64,000 nucleotides of DNA, from NCBI RefSeq assembly GCF_017873415.1, contig NZ_JAGGKD010000002.1, forward strand, positions 62,001-126,000. Reading direction: 5' to 3'. The first letter of the stretch is position 1. Every line of letters begins with the position of its first letter. The position numbers and the translations under genes were made by a program. The DNA is from Methanolobus bombayensis (GTDB taxonomy: Archaea > Halobacteriota > Methanosarcinia > Methanosarcinales > Methanosarcinaceae). The notes under the pieces are model-generated. The model saw only the letters and a list, made by a program, of their open reading frames with translations, was not told where the DNA came from and did not search any database. Of this stretch, positions 1 to 8,674 are shown one piece after another.

Positions 1-210
1 AATACGTTTTGAGTTATCAAAATCAATAAAATCATCCTTCACGTCTTGAACTGTAATGTATGGAATCCCGTAATCTTGTGTTTCAGGAGAAAAATGAGAA
101 CCATCTGTGATTTTATCGCAAATATGCTTTAGGTTTGTAACAACATAATTCTCGGGTATCTCCCCTATCCACTCAATCCCTGAATCCTTGTATGCAGGAT
201 ATGGCTTCAT
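1..210 (-). CDS. hsdS: Type I restriction-modification specificity subunit HsdS (partial, N-terminus only)
   Basis: The first 70 codons of a specificity subunit are visible; the gene runs off the left edge. The N-terminus MKPYPAYKDSGIEWIGEIPE is the usual HsdS opening before the first target-recognition domain, followed by a KITDGSHFSPE stretch typical of that domain. Its ATG overlaps the TGA of the upstream hsdM in an ATGA arrangement, so the two are translationally coupled. The subunit would select the DNA sequence methylated and cut by the complex. The recognition sequence cannot be read from this fragment, and whether an hsdR follows lies outside the window. Confidence 0.85.
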   Translation of the reverse strand, partial: MKPYPAYKDSGIEWIGEIPENYVVTNLKHICDKITDGSHFSPETQDYGIPYITVQDVKDDFIDFDNSKRI

Positions 211-2210
211 TCACTGATAGCCTCCTTGAGCAGACCTTCCATCTCTTCCTCAAGAGCCATGATGTCTGCTCTTATTTCATCGAGACTGCGAAGAGGCGTG
301 TATTTGTAGAATTCCTTTGTGAAATTAATCTCATAACCTGTCTTGGTCTTACTTTCATCAATCCAGGCATCCGGAACATGAGGTTTGACCTCACGTTCAA
401 AATAGGTGTCAATGTCCTCTTTTAATGGGACGTTTTCATAGTCACGGAGATTTGAATCAGGTTCTGGTTTATTTTTCACCTTGCAGACATCAGCTGTTTC
501 ATCCTGTTCGGAAAGAGCTTTGATAATGGTCTTGATGAATGCAGGTTTAACGTTAATGCCTGAGTTCTTGATTTGTTGTTTTAGAACCTTTGTGAAATCA
601 TCACGGTTCTTGTACAGTTTGTCCGGATCCATTGATGAGAGCATCTTAAGGATATCAGCTTGTAAGCGTTTACCTTCCTCAATTTCCTTTTCACCTGCTT
701 CACCTTTTTTCTTGCTTGAAGCAAGGTTAATGAAAGCTTTTTCTTCCTTCAGTCTCTCGATGCGTTCTTCACTTACCTGGAAGTTAAGCTTCAGAGGACG
801 TTCTACTGTTATACGCTGGTATCCAAAGTCTTCATTGTCATAGATCTTTGAGAACTCGTTTTCCTCAAAATCACCATAGAGCTTTGTGATTGTATCGATA
901 TTTTCTGTACTGACTTCATTGCGCTTGTTACCAAGACTTTTCTTCATTTTGGAGTAGAAATCAATGGCACTGACAAGCTGTATCTTTCCTTTCCTTTCGT
1001 CATTCTTCCGGTTAGCGACTATCCATACATAAGTGTAGATACCTGTGTTGTAGAATAACTGGTCAGGAAGAGCTACAATAGCTTCAAGCATATCGTTCTC
1101 AATAATCCATCTACGTATCTCACTCTCACCGCTTCCGGCACTTCCGGTAAACAAAGGAGAACCATTGAAAACAATTCCTATACGTGAGCCGCTATCATCC
1201 TGCTTCATCTTGGATATCATATGCTGAAGGAAAAGGAAAGAACCATCACTTATCCTTGGAAGACCTGCACCGAATCTACCGCTATATCCTTTCTTCTCAT
1301 TTTCGTCTTTGATGAACTTCTCGACCTTCTTCCACTCCACGCCGAAAGGAGGATTTGAAAGCATGTAATCGAATTTTTCGAATTCAAGTCCGTCAACAGT
1401 AAAGGAATTACCAAACTTAATGTTAGAAGCATTCTGACCCTTTATCAACATATCAGACTTGCATATTGCATAAGACTCATCGTTAAGTTCCTGTCCGAAC
1501 ACTTCCAGCCTTGCATCAGGATTCAGGTCTTTCAGGTATTCTTCTGCAACAGACAGCATTCCCCCGGTCCCACAGGCTGGATCATAGAGGGTTTTGACAA
1601 TTCCCTGGCGTGTGAGTATATCCCTGTCATTGACAAAGAGGAGATTGACCATAAGCCTGATTACTTCCCTTGGAGTGAAATGGTGTCCAGCAGTCTCATT
1701 GGAAAGTTCAGAAAACTTGCGTATCAGCTCTTCAAAGATGTATCCCATCTCAACATTACTGACCTTGTCAGGGTGAAGGTCAACCTCTGCAAACCTCTTG
1801 ACAACAAGATAGAGAAGGTCTGCTTTATCAAGTTTATCGATCTGCTCATTGAAGTTGAAGTACTCAATGATGTTCCTGGCATCTTCAGAAAAGCCTTTGA
1901 TGTAATTTGCAAGATTGGCAGCAACGTTTGTAGGGTCTGCTTTGAGACTCTCAAAGTCGTATTTGCTCTGGTTATGGAAATTAAAACCGGCAACCTTGTT
2001 GAGCACAGGGTCAGTATTCTCGATATTCATGCTTTCCATTTTAGGAAGGTAGTCCAGAACCTTCTGCTTTGTAGGTTCAAGAACACAATCAAGCCTTCTC
2101 AATACCGTAAGAGGAAGAATGACTTTACCATAGTCTGCTTGCTTGTAGTCTCCTCTTAAAAGGTCTGCGATACTCCATATAAAGTTGGCGTTTTCGGTTA
2201 CGTTGACCAT
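207..2210 (-). CDS. hsdM: Type I restriction-modification N6-adenine methyltransferase subunit HsdM (long form)
   Basis: This 667-residue protein transfers methyl from SAM to adenine N6 as the modification subunit of a type I complex. An N-terminal helical domain (about 1-160) precedes the methylase domain with the SAM motif PACGTGG at 211-217 and the catalytic NPPF at 286-289. The C-terminal 250 residues are rich in charged helices that normally contact HsdS. It is longer than the usual 500-550 residues and clearly different from the second HsdM of this window (57.8-59.3 kb), so the two systems are not recent duplicates. The stop overlaps the start of hsdS by four bases. A weak GAGAT ribosome site precedes the ATG. 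Confidence 0.93.
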   Translation of the reverse strand: MVNVTENANFIWSIADLLRGDYKQADYGKVILPLTVLRRLDCVLEPTKQKVLDYLPKMESMNIENTDPVLNKVAGFNFHNQSKYDFESLKADPTNVAANLANYIKGFSEDARNIIEYFNFNEQIDKLDKADLLYLVVKRFAEVDLHPDKVSNVEMGYIFEELIRKFSELSNETAGHHFTPREVIRLMVNLLFVNDRDILTRQGIVKTLYDPACGTGGMLSVAEEYLKDLNPDARLEVFGQELNDESYAICKSDMLIKGQNASNIKFGNSFTVDGLEFEKFDYMLSNPPFGVEWKKVEKFIKDENEKKGYSGRFGAGLPRISDGSFLFLQHMISKMKQDDSGSRIGIVFNGSPLFTGSAGSGESEIRRWIIENDMLEAIVALPDQLFYNTGIYTYVWIVANRKNDERKGKIQLVSAIDFYSKMKKSLGNKRNEVSTENIDTITKLYGDFEENEFSKIYDNEDFGYQRITVERPLKLNFQVSEERIERLKEEKAFINLASSKKKGEAGEKEIEEGKRLQADILKMLSSMDPDKLYKNRDDFTKVLKQQIKNSGINVKPAFIKTIIKALSEQDETADVCKVKNKPEPDSNLRDYENVPLKEDIDTYFEREVKPHVPDAWIDESKTKTGYEINFTKEFYKYTPLRSLDEIRADIMALEEEMEGLLKEAISE

Positions 2211-2494
2211 GTTAACTATCTCTTTGATGAAGGTTTAAAATAATTAGTTGAGATGATTTGCTATATTGTACTGATTATTAAGCATTATAAAATTATTCAT
2301 TTGAGTATAAAATGAGTGTTTTCGGGGTGGCATGAAGCTAAAAATATTGGAATTTAGAGTTGTCTATGACAGTTTTCAATCATGATTACTTCTATTATTC
2401 AGGACATCTGTTGTGAACTGGCTCACCCTTATGATGAAAACGGGCTTGAAAATGATGAGCAATATGAAGAGATATTACTCCAACCCATAAAGTT

Positions 2495-2944
2495 TCAATA
2501 CTGGCTGGCAATGTATGCAACAAGCATGTATCTGAACGCTTTTCCTATAAATACCAATACAGCAAATTGCGTAAATCTGTATCTTAAAAGACCTCCGACA
2601 ACAGCTATGGCATCTCCTATGCCTGGCAGCCAAGTGAATAGCAGAGACAAGCCTCCATATTTCTTAAAACTGCCCTCAGCTCTCTGAATCTGTTCATCGG
2701 AGATACGCATATATTTGTTTATGAAAAATCCTCTTCCTGTGAAACCTATGTAGTAGGAAGTACACGCTCCTAGAAAATTTGCTACAGATGCTACAATAAC
2801 TACTGTGTAGATATTGAATTTATCAATAATCATCAGTGCCACCAAACCTTCAGAACCAAGAGGGAGGATAGTTGAAGCTAGAAAGCTTGTAATGAATAGA
2901 CTAATGTAGCCATAATCTGTCAGGATTGTCGTCATATCTAACAT
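2495..2944 (-). CDS. YqaA/DedA-type (SNARE-associated-like) small membrane protein
   Basis: About 149 residues with four predicted membrane segments. The sequence has the hallmarks of the short DedA/YqaA branch: a G-SEG-ALM stretch after the first helix, NFLGACTSYYIGFTGR, and the KYGGLSLLFTWLPGIGDAIAVVGG segment with its re-entrant-loop Gly/Pro pattern. Members of the superfamily are linked to lipid scrambling or membrane homeostasis, but the YqaA branch has no settled role. The open frame extends to a TTG at 2968, but the ATG at 2944 (MLDMTT) is the better start. It is divergent from the PEGA protein gene, with AT-rich promoter sequence between them. Confidence 0.8.
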   Translation of the reverse strand: MLDMTTILTDYGYISLFITSFLASTILPLGSEGLVALMIIDKFNIYTVVIVASVANFLGACTSYYIGFTGRGFFINKYMRISDEQIQRAEGSFKKYGGLSLLFTWLPGIGDAIAVVGGLLRYRFTQFAVLVFIGKAFRYMLVAYIASQY

Positions 2945-3038
2945 TTTTTCTTTATCCCTTCTTTTCAAAAATTATAAATACATTTATTATATATTTACTT
3001 ATCCTGGGAAGTATGGCTGTTCGGGTAAGGAAAATATT

Positions 3039-4511
3039 ATGCTTACAAGAAAATATTTCATGGATATATTCAAAAGTAATGTACTAATGACTACATTGTT
3101 GTTGCTCTTATTATTTTTTACATCTCCGGCGCATGCAGGAACGCCTGTAGTGGACACACAAATTAGTTTCACTCCTAGCTTATACCCCGGAGAATCTTCT
3201 TCCTTGAAAGTGCTCGTATCAGAAGTTAGTGGAGATGATTGGGTAAAAGACGTTACAGTATCAGTACAGGTTTCACCTAGTAGTGGGATTGTTATAAGCC
3301 CTTCTAGTCAAAGTGTATCCAGAATCAACAAAAAATCCAGTTATACATTCACTTTTCCTATTGATGTTACAGAAGCTGCTTCATCAGGGAGTCGTAACAT
3401 AATTATCAATGTCAAATACTATGAGATGGATTTGCTCAACATTAATACGCTTGGACCTTATTACTTACAGGACAGCCAGTATTTCAATATTGACAATCCA
3501 TATGGACAGATATCCATAAGTACCAATCCTCAGAATGCTGATATCTATCTTAATAGCCAATATATTGGCACATCCCCCATGACCATTTCTAATGTAGTAC
3601 AAGGCAAATACACATTGCTTCTGAAAAAAGAAGGATACAATGATGTGAGCACTAGTGTTACAGTCACAGCAGACTCTCAAAGCTCAGTAAGCAAAACCCT
3701 TTCTCAAAAAACAGGTGGTGTTAGTGTGTCCACCACTCCAAGTGGAGCCACGGTGAATATAGACGGCAAATATGCAGGGACAAGTCCACTAACTAAAAAT
3801 GGAATCCTACCTGGCACACATGATATATCCATCAGTATGAATGGTTACCGAGATGTTTCTGATACTTTTTATATCAGTGCAGGCGTCTCGACAAGTTACA
3901 AGAAGTCATTAGTCAAGGAAAATGGGAACATAGATATTGATTCTACACCTTCCGGTGCAAGCATTTATTTGGGAAGCAGCTATAAAGGAGTTACCCCCCT
4001 CTATCTTGATGGTATACCCCCAGGCACATTTACCATCAAATTAGTAAAGGATGGATATAAGGACCTAGAGCGGACAGTTACTGTAAAAGATGATTCTACA
4101 GCTTCAGTGTCTGCATCTATGGAGAAACTGAGCATTGCAGAAAAAGTGGTTACACAGGTCAATGGTAAGAGTTCATCCAGTATTACCTCCAATAAAATTT
4201 CTACAGTAGAATCTACTGAATTCAATGCACAAATATTAGAAGCTGTATTCGTAGTACTTCTGGTAATCATATCAATCATTTTTACTCGAAAAGTGCTTAA
4301 AAGCAGGAATAAAGCAACAACAAACATTGAAAATCAAACTGTAGTCAATAACATACATAATGGGGATTATATAGAAACGCACATAAGAGATTCCGTTGTT
4401 CAGCGCACAAATATTGGTTCTAAACAAGGAGCATGTCCTTATTGTAAGGATGCGACAAATACAGAAGGAGTTTGTTCAGCATGTGGAAGAACCATTGATA
4501 ACACTAAATGA
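3039..4511 (+). CDS. Exported membrane-anchored PEGA-repeat protein with a cytoplasmic zinc ribbon
   Basis: The 490-residue protein has a signal peptide (1-33, ending AHA), a beta-rich domain (about 35-150) and three consecutive PEGA domains (about 155-222, 227-292, 297-363), each with the TPSGA-type core, a G-(T/V)-(S/T)-P-L turn and a GY-D strand. A transmembrane helix follows (about 398-417). The short tail carries CPYC and CSAC motifs at 466-469 and 479-482, a zinc ribbon that would face the cytoplasm. PEGA domains are common in archaeal cell-surface proteins and are thought to bind protein or envelope partners; no enzymatic motif is visible. An AAGGA site lies upstream of the ATG. The inside zinc ribbon suggests transmembrane signalling or assembly, which is an inference. 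Confidence 0.85.
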   Translation: MLTRKYFMDIFKSNVLMTTLLLLLLFFTSPAHAGTPVVDTQISFTPSLYPGESSSLKVLVSEVSGDDWVKDVTVSVQVSPSSGIVISPSSQSVSRINKKSSYTFTFPIDVTEAASSGSRNIIINVKYYEMDLLNINTLGPYYLQDSQYFNIDNPYGQISISTNPQNADIYLNSQYIGTSPMTISNVVQGKYTLLLKKEGYNDVSTSVTVTADSQSSVSKTLSQKTGGVSVSTTPSGATVNIDGKYAGTSPLTKNGILPGTHDISISMNGYRDVSDTFYISAGVSTSYKKSLVKENGNIDIDSTPSGASIYLGSSYKGVTPLYLDGIPPGTFTIKLVKDGYKDLERTVTVKDDSTASVSASMEKLSIAEKVVTQVNGKSSSSITSNKISTVESTEFNAQILEAVFVVLLVIISIIFTRKVLKSRNKATTNIENQTVVNNIHNGDYIETHIRDSVVQRTNIGSKQGACPYCKDATNTEGVCSACGRTIDNTK

Positions 4512-4563
4512 AATTACTTACTCTTTAAATTTCCCATTGACCATCTAACTTAATTTAAAATCA

Positions 4564-4825
4564 GAACTCTGTTAACCTAAATTTTCCTCTCCAACTGGTT
4601 AGGGGTAAATTATTACATAACGAAATGTAATTACATCGTCATCTCTCTGCAAACATTGTACGATCCGAAAAGATGGAAAATAATCTATTGCCTTCAACTC
4701 ATTTTCTGCATACCGGTAGTTAAAAACTGCGACTTTTCTCATAAATCCCAAAAAGTTGATAGTCTCAATCATGATAAGCATGCATAATCGTATGAGTCGC
4801 TCAAATGAGGGTTTCTACAGAGTCC
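4564..4825. mobile_element. Degenerate insertion-element remnant with imperfect terminal inverted repeats
   Basis: The right end GGGTTTCTACAGAGTCC (4809-4825), read on the minus strand, matches the termini of the 6114-6247 element (CTCTGTAGAAA core). The left end GAACTCTGTTAACC (from 4564) is an imperfect inverse of it. A 60-codon frame reads inward on the minus strand from 4781, where a transposase N-terminus would begin, but I could not recognise it as a transposase. This fills most of the 417-bp gap between the PEGA and EamA genes; nothing else is visible there. The family is not assigned and no target duplication was found. Confidence 0.4.
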
Positions 4826-4928
4826 AATTTTCATCAAAGAAAACATCGAATTTAATTCAAAAAATGCTTATCAAAATTAATTTATAGCTAAACATCATCA
4901 CGATAGTCTTCAATTTGATGGCTTAAAG

Positions 4929-5807
4929 GTGACAAAAATGGATAAACGCAAAAAAGGACTTCTTTACATGATGACAGTGGTTGTCCTATGGGGTTTTTCC
5001 TTTGTTGCCACAAAAATATTGCTTGACTTTCTGGATCCTCTTACTGTTGTATTTGTCCGCTTTTTCATGGCAACCATACTAATGTTTGCCATCTGCAGGA
5101 AAAGAGAGAATTACAGCCGAAACGAGGTCATGTATGTTGCAATTGCAGGATTTCTTGGTATCACTAGTTACCAGATGCTTGAGAATGTAGCACTGGTATT
5201 CACAACAGCCACCAATTCATCACTTATAAGCGCTACCGTGCCTGTGGTTCTGCTTCTGACACTTGATGTTTCCAGAAGGCAATTATCGGACCGGGTCAAA
5301 TATGCGGGCGCCCTGATAGCTTTTATCGGAGTTGGCTTATTGGTACTCAACGGTGCGTTCAATCTTCATCTGAATCCTATGGGTGATATCCTCATGTTCG
5401 GTGCGGTCTTTTCTTGGGTATTCTACACCATAGTCATTGAACGCATGGGTTCAAGGAATATGTTCATTGTCTCCCGTGATCTCACACTTGCAGGCACTGC
5501 ATTTCTTTTTCCCTTAATGGTCTTTCAGGCACAGAACCTGCGGATAGAGATATTCTCACAAAATGATGCTCTGTTGGTTGTTGCAGCTCTCATTTACCTT
5601 GGTGTATTCTGCTCTGCACTGGGCTTTCTTTTCTGGAACAGGGCGATACATCTTGCAGGTTCATCCACCACGACTAATGGAATATACATGATACCGCTTG
5701 TGACGATCATTGGTGATACCCTGGTAATAGGAAATGTGCCAAATATCTATGTGCTGCTTGGTGCAGCCCTGGTACTTGCAGGAATTTATCTTTCCGAACG
5801 CAGGTAG
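4929..5807 (+). CDS. EamA/DMT-family transporter
   Basis: A 292-residue integral membrane protein of the drug/metabolite transporter superfamily with ten predicted helices arranged as two EamA repeats (about 10-142 and 158-290). Recognisable features are the LLYMMTVVVLWGFSFVATKI opening, the RFFMATILM segment and the second-repeat Y-G-V-F-CSALGF-FWN-AI stretch. Such proteins export small metabolites such as amino acids; the substrate cannot be deduced. The gene ends with TAG, five bases before the convergent ABM gene. A second EamA gene (7.7-8.6 kb) is only distantly similar, so this is not a tandem duplication. Confidence 0.88.
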   Translation: MTKMDKRKKGLLYMMTVVVLWGFSFVATKILLDFLDPLTVVFVRFFMATILMFAICRKRENYSRNEVMYVAIAGFLGITSYQMLENVALVFTTATNSSLISATVPVVLLLTLDVSRRQLSDRVKYAGALIAFIGVGLLVLNGAFNLHLNPMGDILMFGAVFSWVFYTIVIERMGSRNMFIVSRDLTLAGTAFLFPLMVFQAQNLRIEIFSQNDALLVVAALIYLGVFCSALGFLFWNRAIHLAGSSTTTNGIYMIPLVTIIGDTLVIGNVPNIYVLLGAALVLAGIYLSERR

Positions 5808-5812
5808 AGTAA

Positions 5813-6106
5813 TCACAATATTTTGTTACTATATTTATCGACCTCCGCTTCCTTTTCAAGAAAATCTACCACCAAAGGGACAATTTCCTTGAAATGTCCG
5901 GATTCAAAGTGCTTTTTCAGACTGTGTTCGTCTTCCCACTCCTCTATCATGCTAAGGATATCTGACCTTTCTGAATTCTGATATAATCCGTATTCTATGC
6001 AGCCTTCTTCCTTCAGTGTCTCTTCAACAAGTTTCCTGCATAAATCAATGAAATCCTCGCTTTTCTCAGGTTTAAAGTAGTTTTTTGCAACGACTTTTAT
6101 TTTCAT
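5813..6106 (-). CDS. Antibiotic-biosynthesis-monooxygenase (ABM)-fold protein, YgiN-like
   Basis: A 97-residue protein with the ABM dimeric ferredoxin-like fold: MKIKVVAKNYF strand, ETLKEEGCIEYGLYQN, the EEWEDEHSLKKHFES helix region and a terminal PLVVDFL strand. Family members include quinol monooxygenases and many proteins of unknown role; they are small cytosolic dimers without cofactor motifs. The gene is convergent with the EamA gene, and its upstream side abuts the small inverted-repeat element at 6114-6247, whose insertion may have replaced its original promoter. Confidence 0.82.
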   Translation of the reverse strand: MKIKVVAKNYFKPEKSEDFIDLCRKLVEETLKEEGCIEYGLYQNSERSDILSMIEEWEDEHSLKKHFESGHFKEIVPLVVDFLEKEAEVDKYSNKIL

Positions 6107-6113
6107 AAAATCT

Positions 6114-6247
6114 CGGCTCTGTACAAATTCTTGGTATTCTAATGGAGGTCGAAGTTAACAATAATTCATAAAGTGTTATATGCTATTGAATATATTTCTT
6201 AATTTCAACTTATTGCTATTGATCTCAATAGGATTTCTACAGAGCCG
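6114..6247. mobile_element. MITE-like 134-bp element with 17-bp terminal inverted repeats
   Basis: The left end CGGCTCTGTACAAATTC (6114-6130) and right end GGATTTCTACAGAGCCG (6231-6247) are inverted copies differing at two positions. The interior is AT-rich with no open frame long enough for a transposase. The termini share the CTCTGTA core with the remnant at 4564-4825, suggesting both were mobilised by the same unseen transposase. No clear target-site duplication is visible. It sits immediately upstream of the ABM gene and within the gap before the methyltransferase gene. Confidence 0.6.
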
Positions 6248-6345
6248 TTTTTCTTTTGTCGAAACGTCAACAGATAAATCTCAGATCATCTTTTATTCTA
6301 CGGCAATAGAAAAAAACTAATGGAATAAGTAATTGATATTACCCT

Positions 6346-6906
6346 ATGAGCTTTAATGATCCTGGTTTTTTTGAGGAGTTGAGGATGGAATGGCTCTGGA
6401 ACCGCTTAGGTAGTTTAAGGTACAAGAAGTACATTCAAGAACTACGACTTAAACCTGATGAAAATGCCCTTGATTTTGGGTGTGGAGGCGGAGCAGTTTC
6501 TAAATACATAGCAGAAGAACTTTCTAACGGGAGTCTTGTCTGCCTTGATACCTCTGCTTTCTGGCTTGAAAAAGCGAAAAAAAGAATGACTGGTCTTTCT
6601 AACGTTGAATACGTCTGTAAAACTATAGAAGATGCAGATCTTCCTGACAATCATTTTGATTCTGTGTTCATTCATTTTGTTCTCCACGATATAGCTGAAA
6701 AGGACAGACAGGAAGTTATAGATGCTCTTGCTTGCAAGCTCAAAGAAAAAGGACTCATCTACATACGGGAGCCTACAAGGAAAGACCATGGTATGCTTCC
6801 TTCAGAAATTGAACAGCATATGGAAGATGCAGGTCTGACGAAGATATCCGATGTGTATGGAACTTATTTTCTCTGGCCACATTATACAGGTGTTTTCCGC
6901 AAATGA
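6346..6906 (+). CDS. Class I SAM-dependent methyltransferase
   Basis: This 186-residue enzyme has the Rossmann-type methyltransferase fold: motif I ALDFGCGGGAVSKYI (about 41-55), the acidic post-motif II LVCLDTS, and motif IV-like SVFIHFVLHDI (about 104-114). The end (IREPTRKDHGM, then VYGTYFLWPHYTGVFRK) resembles UbiE-like small-molecule methyltransferases. The acceptor substrate is unknown. The gene is 23 bp upstream of the iron-sulfur flavoprotein gene in the same direction, so they are probably co-transcribed. No clear ribosome site precedes the ATG, which would fit a leaderless or short-leader mRNA. Confidence 0.85.
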   Translation: MSFNDPGFFEELRMEWLWNRLGSLRYKKYIQELRLKPDENALDFGCGGGAVSKYIAEELSNGSLVCLDTSAFWLEKAKKRMTGLSNVEYVCKTIEDADLPDNHFDSVFIHFVLHDIAEKDRQEVIDALACKLKEKGLIYIREPTRKDHGMLPSEIEQHMEDAGLTKISDVYGTYFLWPHYTGVFRK

Positions 6907-6929
6907 ATTCAATAGCATGAGGTTATAAG

Positions 6930-7526
6930 ATGAAGAATGTAAAAATACTTGGAGTTAGTGGAAGTCCCAGGAAGAACGGAAATACCGATGTCCTGCTTGA
7001 TAGTTTTTTAAGGGGAGCAGAATCGGAAGGTGCCGATACAAAGAAGATCCATTTGAAGGAGTATTCCATTGAATCCTGCATTGGTTGTGAAGCCTGCAGG
7101 AAAGATGGAACATGTACCAGGTTCCACGATGGTATGGAGCTTCTTTATCCTGAAATAGAAGAATGCAAAGGTATTATTCTTGGTTCTCCCGTTTATAACT
7201 ACAATGTAACGGCAGAGATGAAAACGTTTATAGACCGTCTTTATCCTTTTTACGTGTTCACTGAACAACGTCCGGGTCCTTATTCAAGTAAACTTGAAGA
7301 TCAGGGTAGAAAAGCGCTTATCTTTACAGTTTGCGAACAGGTAAAAGCTGAAGAAATGGGATTTGCCCTTGAAGCCCTTGGAATGCCCCTTGAGGCACTT
7401 GGTTATGAGATATTTGACAAGTTTGAAGCTACAGGCTACTTCAGTAAAGGTGAGGTCTTAAAGGACGAATCAATTCTAAAAAAGGCATTTGAAGCTGGTA
7501 AAAACCTGGCAATCAGTCTTCGGTAG
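6930..7526 (+). CDS. Iron-sulfur flavoprotein / NADPH-dependent FMN reductase family
   Basis: The 198-residue protein has the flavodoxin-like FMN site GVSGSPRKNGNTD at about 8-20 and the GSPVYNYNVTAEMKTFIDR segment. A compact cysteine motif C50-x2-C53-x2-C56-x5-C62 matches the 4Fe-4S ligands of archaeal iron-sulfur flavoproteins (Isf) such as that of Methanosarcina thermophila. These are dimeric cytosolic electron carriers accepting electrons from ferredoxin and linked to oxidative-stress defence. A GAGGT ribosome site is seven bases before the ATG. The gene follows a methyltransferase gene, probably in one operon. Confidence 0.9.
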   Translation: MKNVKILGVSGSPRKNGNTDVLLDSFLRGAESEGADTKKIHLKEYSIESCIGCEACRKDGTCTRFHDGMELLYPEIEECKGIILGSPVYNYNVTAEMKTFIDRLYPFYVFTEQRPGPYSSKLEDQGRKALIFTVCEQVKAEEMGFALEALGMPLEALGYEIFDKFEATGYFSKGEVLKDESILKKAFEAGKNLAISLR

Positions 7527-7739
7527 ATATGCTATTCAGGTGTTTTATTATTCGCTAATCTCCTTTTTATAATAAAAGTAAAATTTTCTCACTAATAAAG
7601 CAAGATAAAACCTTATCAAGTTAAATAATCTTTCTAACAAGAATTGTAGCTACAACTATAAGGTAATGGCACATACAGACTGGATGTTCACAAGAATATT
7701 CAATGTGGAAATCTAGATCCTGGTCACCGGAGATATAAA

Positions 7740-8585
7740 ATGATACCTGTCGAAACCCTTGCCATCTTTTTTGGACTTACATCTGCATTGTCATGGGGTG
7801 CAGGGGATTTTGTAGGAGGATATGCTACCAGAAAGACAGGTGCTTACTATGTGGTTCTGGGCACACAGATCATGGGTATTATTACATTCCCGATCCTTGC
7901 ATTTGTATTTTCAGAGAGTCTGCCTCCGTTAAAAGATCTTATGTGGGGTGGCCTTGGAGGATTTTTTGCAGCTACCGGGTTGATAGTATTCTATATTGGT
8001 ATGGCCAGAGGAAAAATGAGTATAGTCGCTACTCTGGCTGCAGTAATATCAATAATCATACCTGTGATATATTCAGTTTTAAACGAGGGTATTCCTTCCA
8101 TTATTAAGGTAATAGGTTTTATTTTTGCACTTATTGGAATACGCTTTATTGTTAGTATGAGAGGTGGGTCTAAATTAAAAGCCAAAGATCTGGAATATCC
8201 ATTACTTGCAGGTCTTTTATTTGGCTTGTTCTTTATATCTATTGACCATTTCAGTTCCAATGCAATTTACTGGCCATTAACAGTTTCAAGAATTACAGCA
8301 TTGATTTTGCTCACAGGATTCATGATGCTAACAAAGAACGTCACCAAACCTACCTACAATTCAATCCTGATAGTTTTTCTTGCAGGATTGTTCAATACTG
8401 GGGGAGTCACTTTATTTGCCCTGGCTTCAGGAGCCGGAAGACTGGATATTGCCACGATACTTTCATCACTTAGTCCTGCAGTTACAGTATTGCTGGCATG
8501 TTTGTTGTTAAAAGAAAAACTCGATTCGCGTCAGTGGGTGGGGGTGGTAGCATCCCTGACTGCTGTTATTCTTATATCGATCTGA
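7740..8585 (+). CDS. EamA/DMT-family transporter
   Basis: A 281-residue, ten-helix membrane protein with two EamA repeats (about 5-138 and 150-280). The N-terminal AIFFGLTSALSWGAGDFVGG and C-terminal LSSLSPAVTVLLACLLLKE are typical of the family. The last conserved stretch, KLDSRQWVGVVASLTAVILI, gives the usual terminal helix. It probably exports an amino acid or similar metabolite, but the substrate is unknown. A GGAGAT site lies five bases upstream of the ATG. It is convergent with the BCCT transporter gene. Confidence 0.87.
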   Translation: MIPVETLAIFFGLTSALSWGAGDFVGGYATRKTGAYYVVLGTQIMGIITFPILAFVFSESLPPLKDLMWGGLGGFFAATGLIVFYIGMARGKMSIVATLAAVISIIIPVIYSVLNEGIPSIIKVIGFIFALIGIRFIVSMRGGSKLKAKDLEYPLLAGLLFGLFFISIDHFSSNAIYWPLTVSRITALILLTGFMMLTKNVTKPTYNSILIVFLAGLFNTGGVTLFALASGAGRLDIATILSSLSPAVTVLLACLLLKEKLDSRQWVGVVASLTAVILISI

Positions 8586-8674
8586 TATTTTTAAAGATAA
8601 TTCTGTTTCAGAAATGTGATCGGGGTATTTTTTAGTATTTACCCCGATAATTTAAAATCCGTGCTTTTTGCCTA

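Noticed and set aside
2382-2687. Plus-strand frame of 101 codons overlapping the DedA/YqaA-type gene
   Set aside because: Its last two-thirds are antisense to a clear membrane-protein gene. The first 38 codons (to 2494) look somewhat coding-like but match nothing I know; at most a gene fragment.
4599-4781. 60-codon minus-strand frame in the gap after the PEGA gene
   Set aside because: Unrecognised as a protein; listed only as part of a probable insertion-element remnant because related inverted-repeat ends flank it.
5805-7526. TAG stop codons of the EamA gene and the iron-sulfur flavoprotein gene as possible pyrrolysine readthrough
   Set aside because: Both proteins end at normal family lengths, and the sequence after each TAG shows no family homology, so ordinary stops are more likely.
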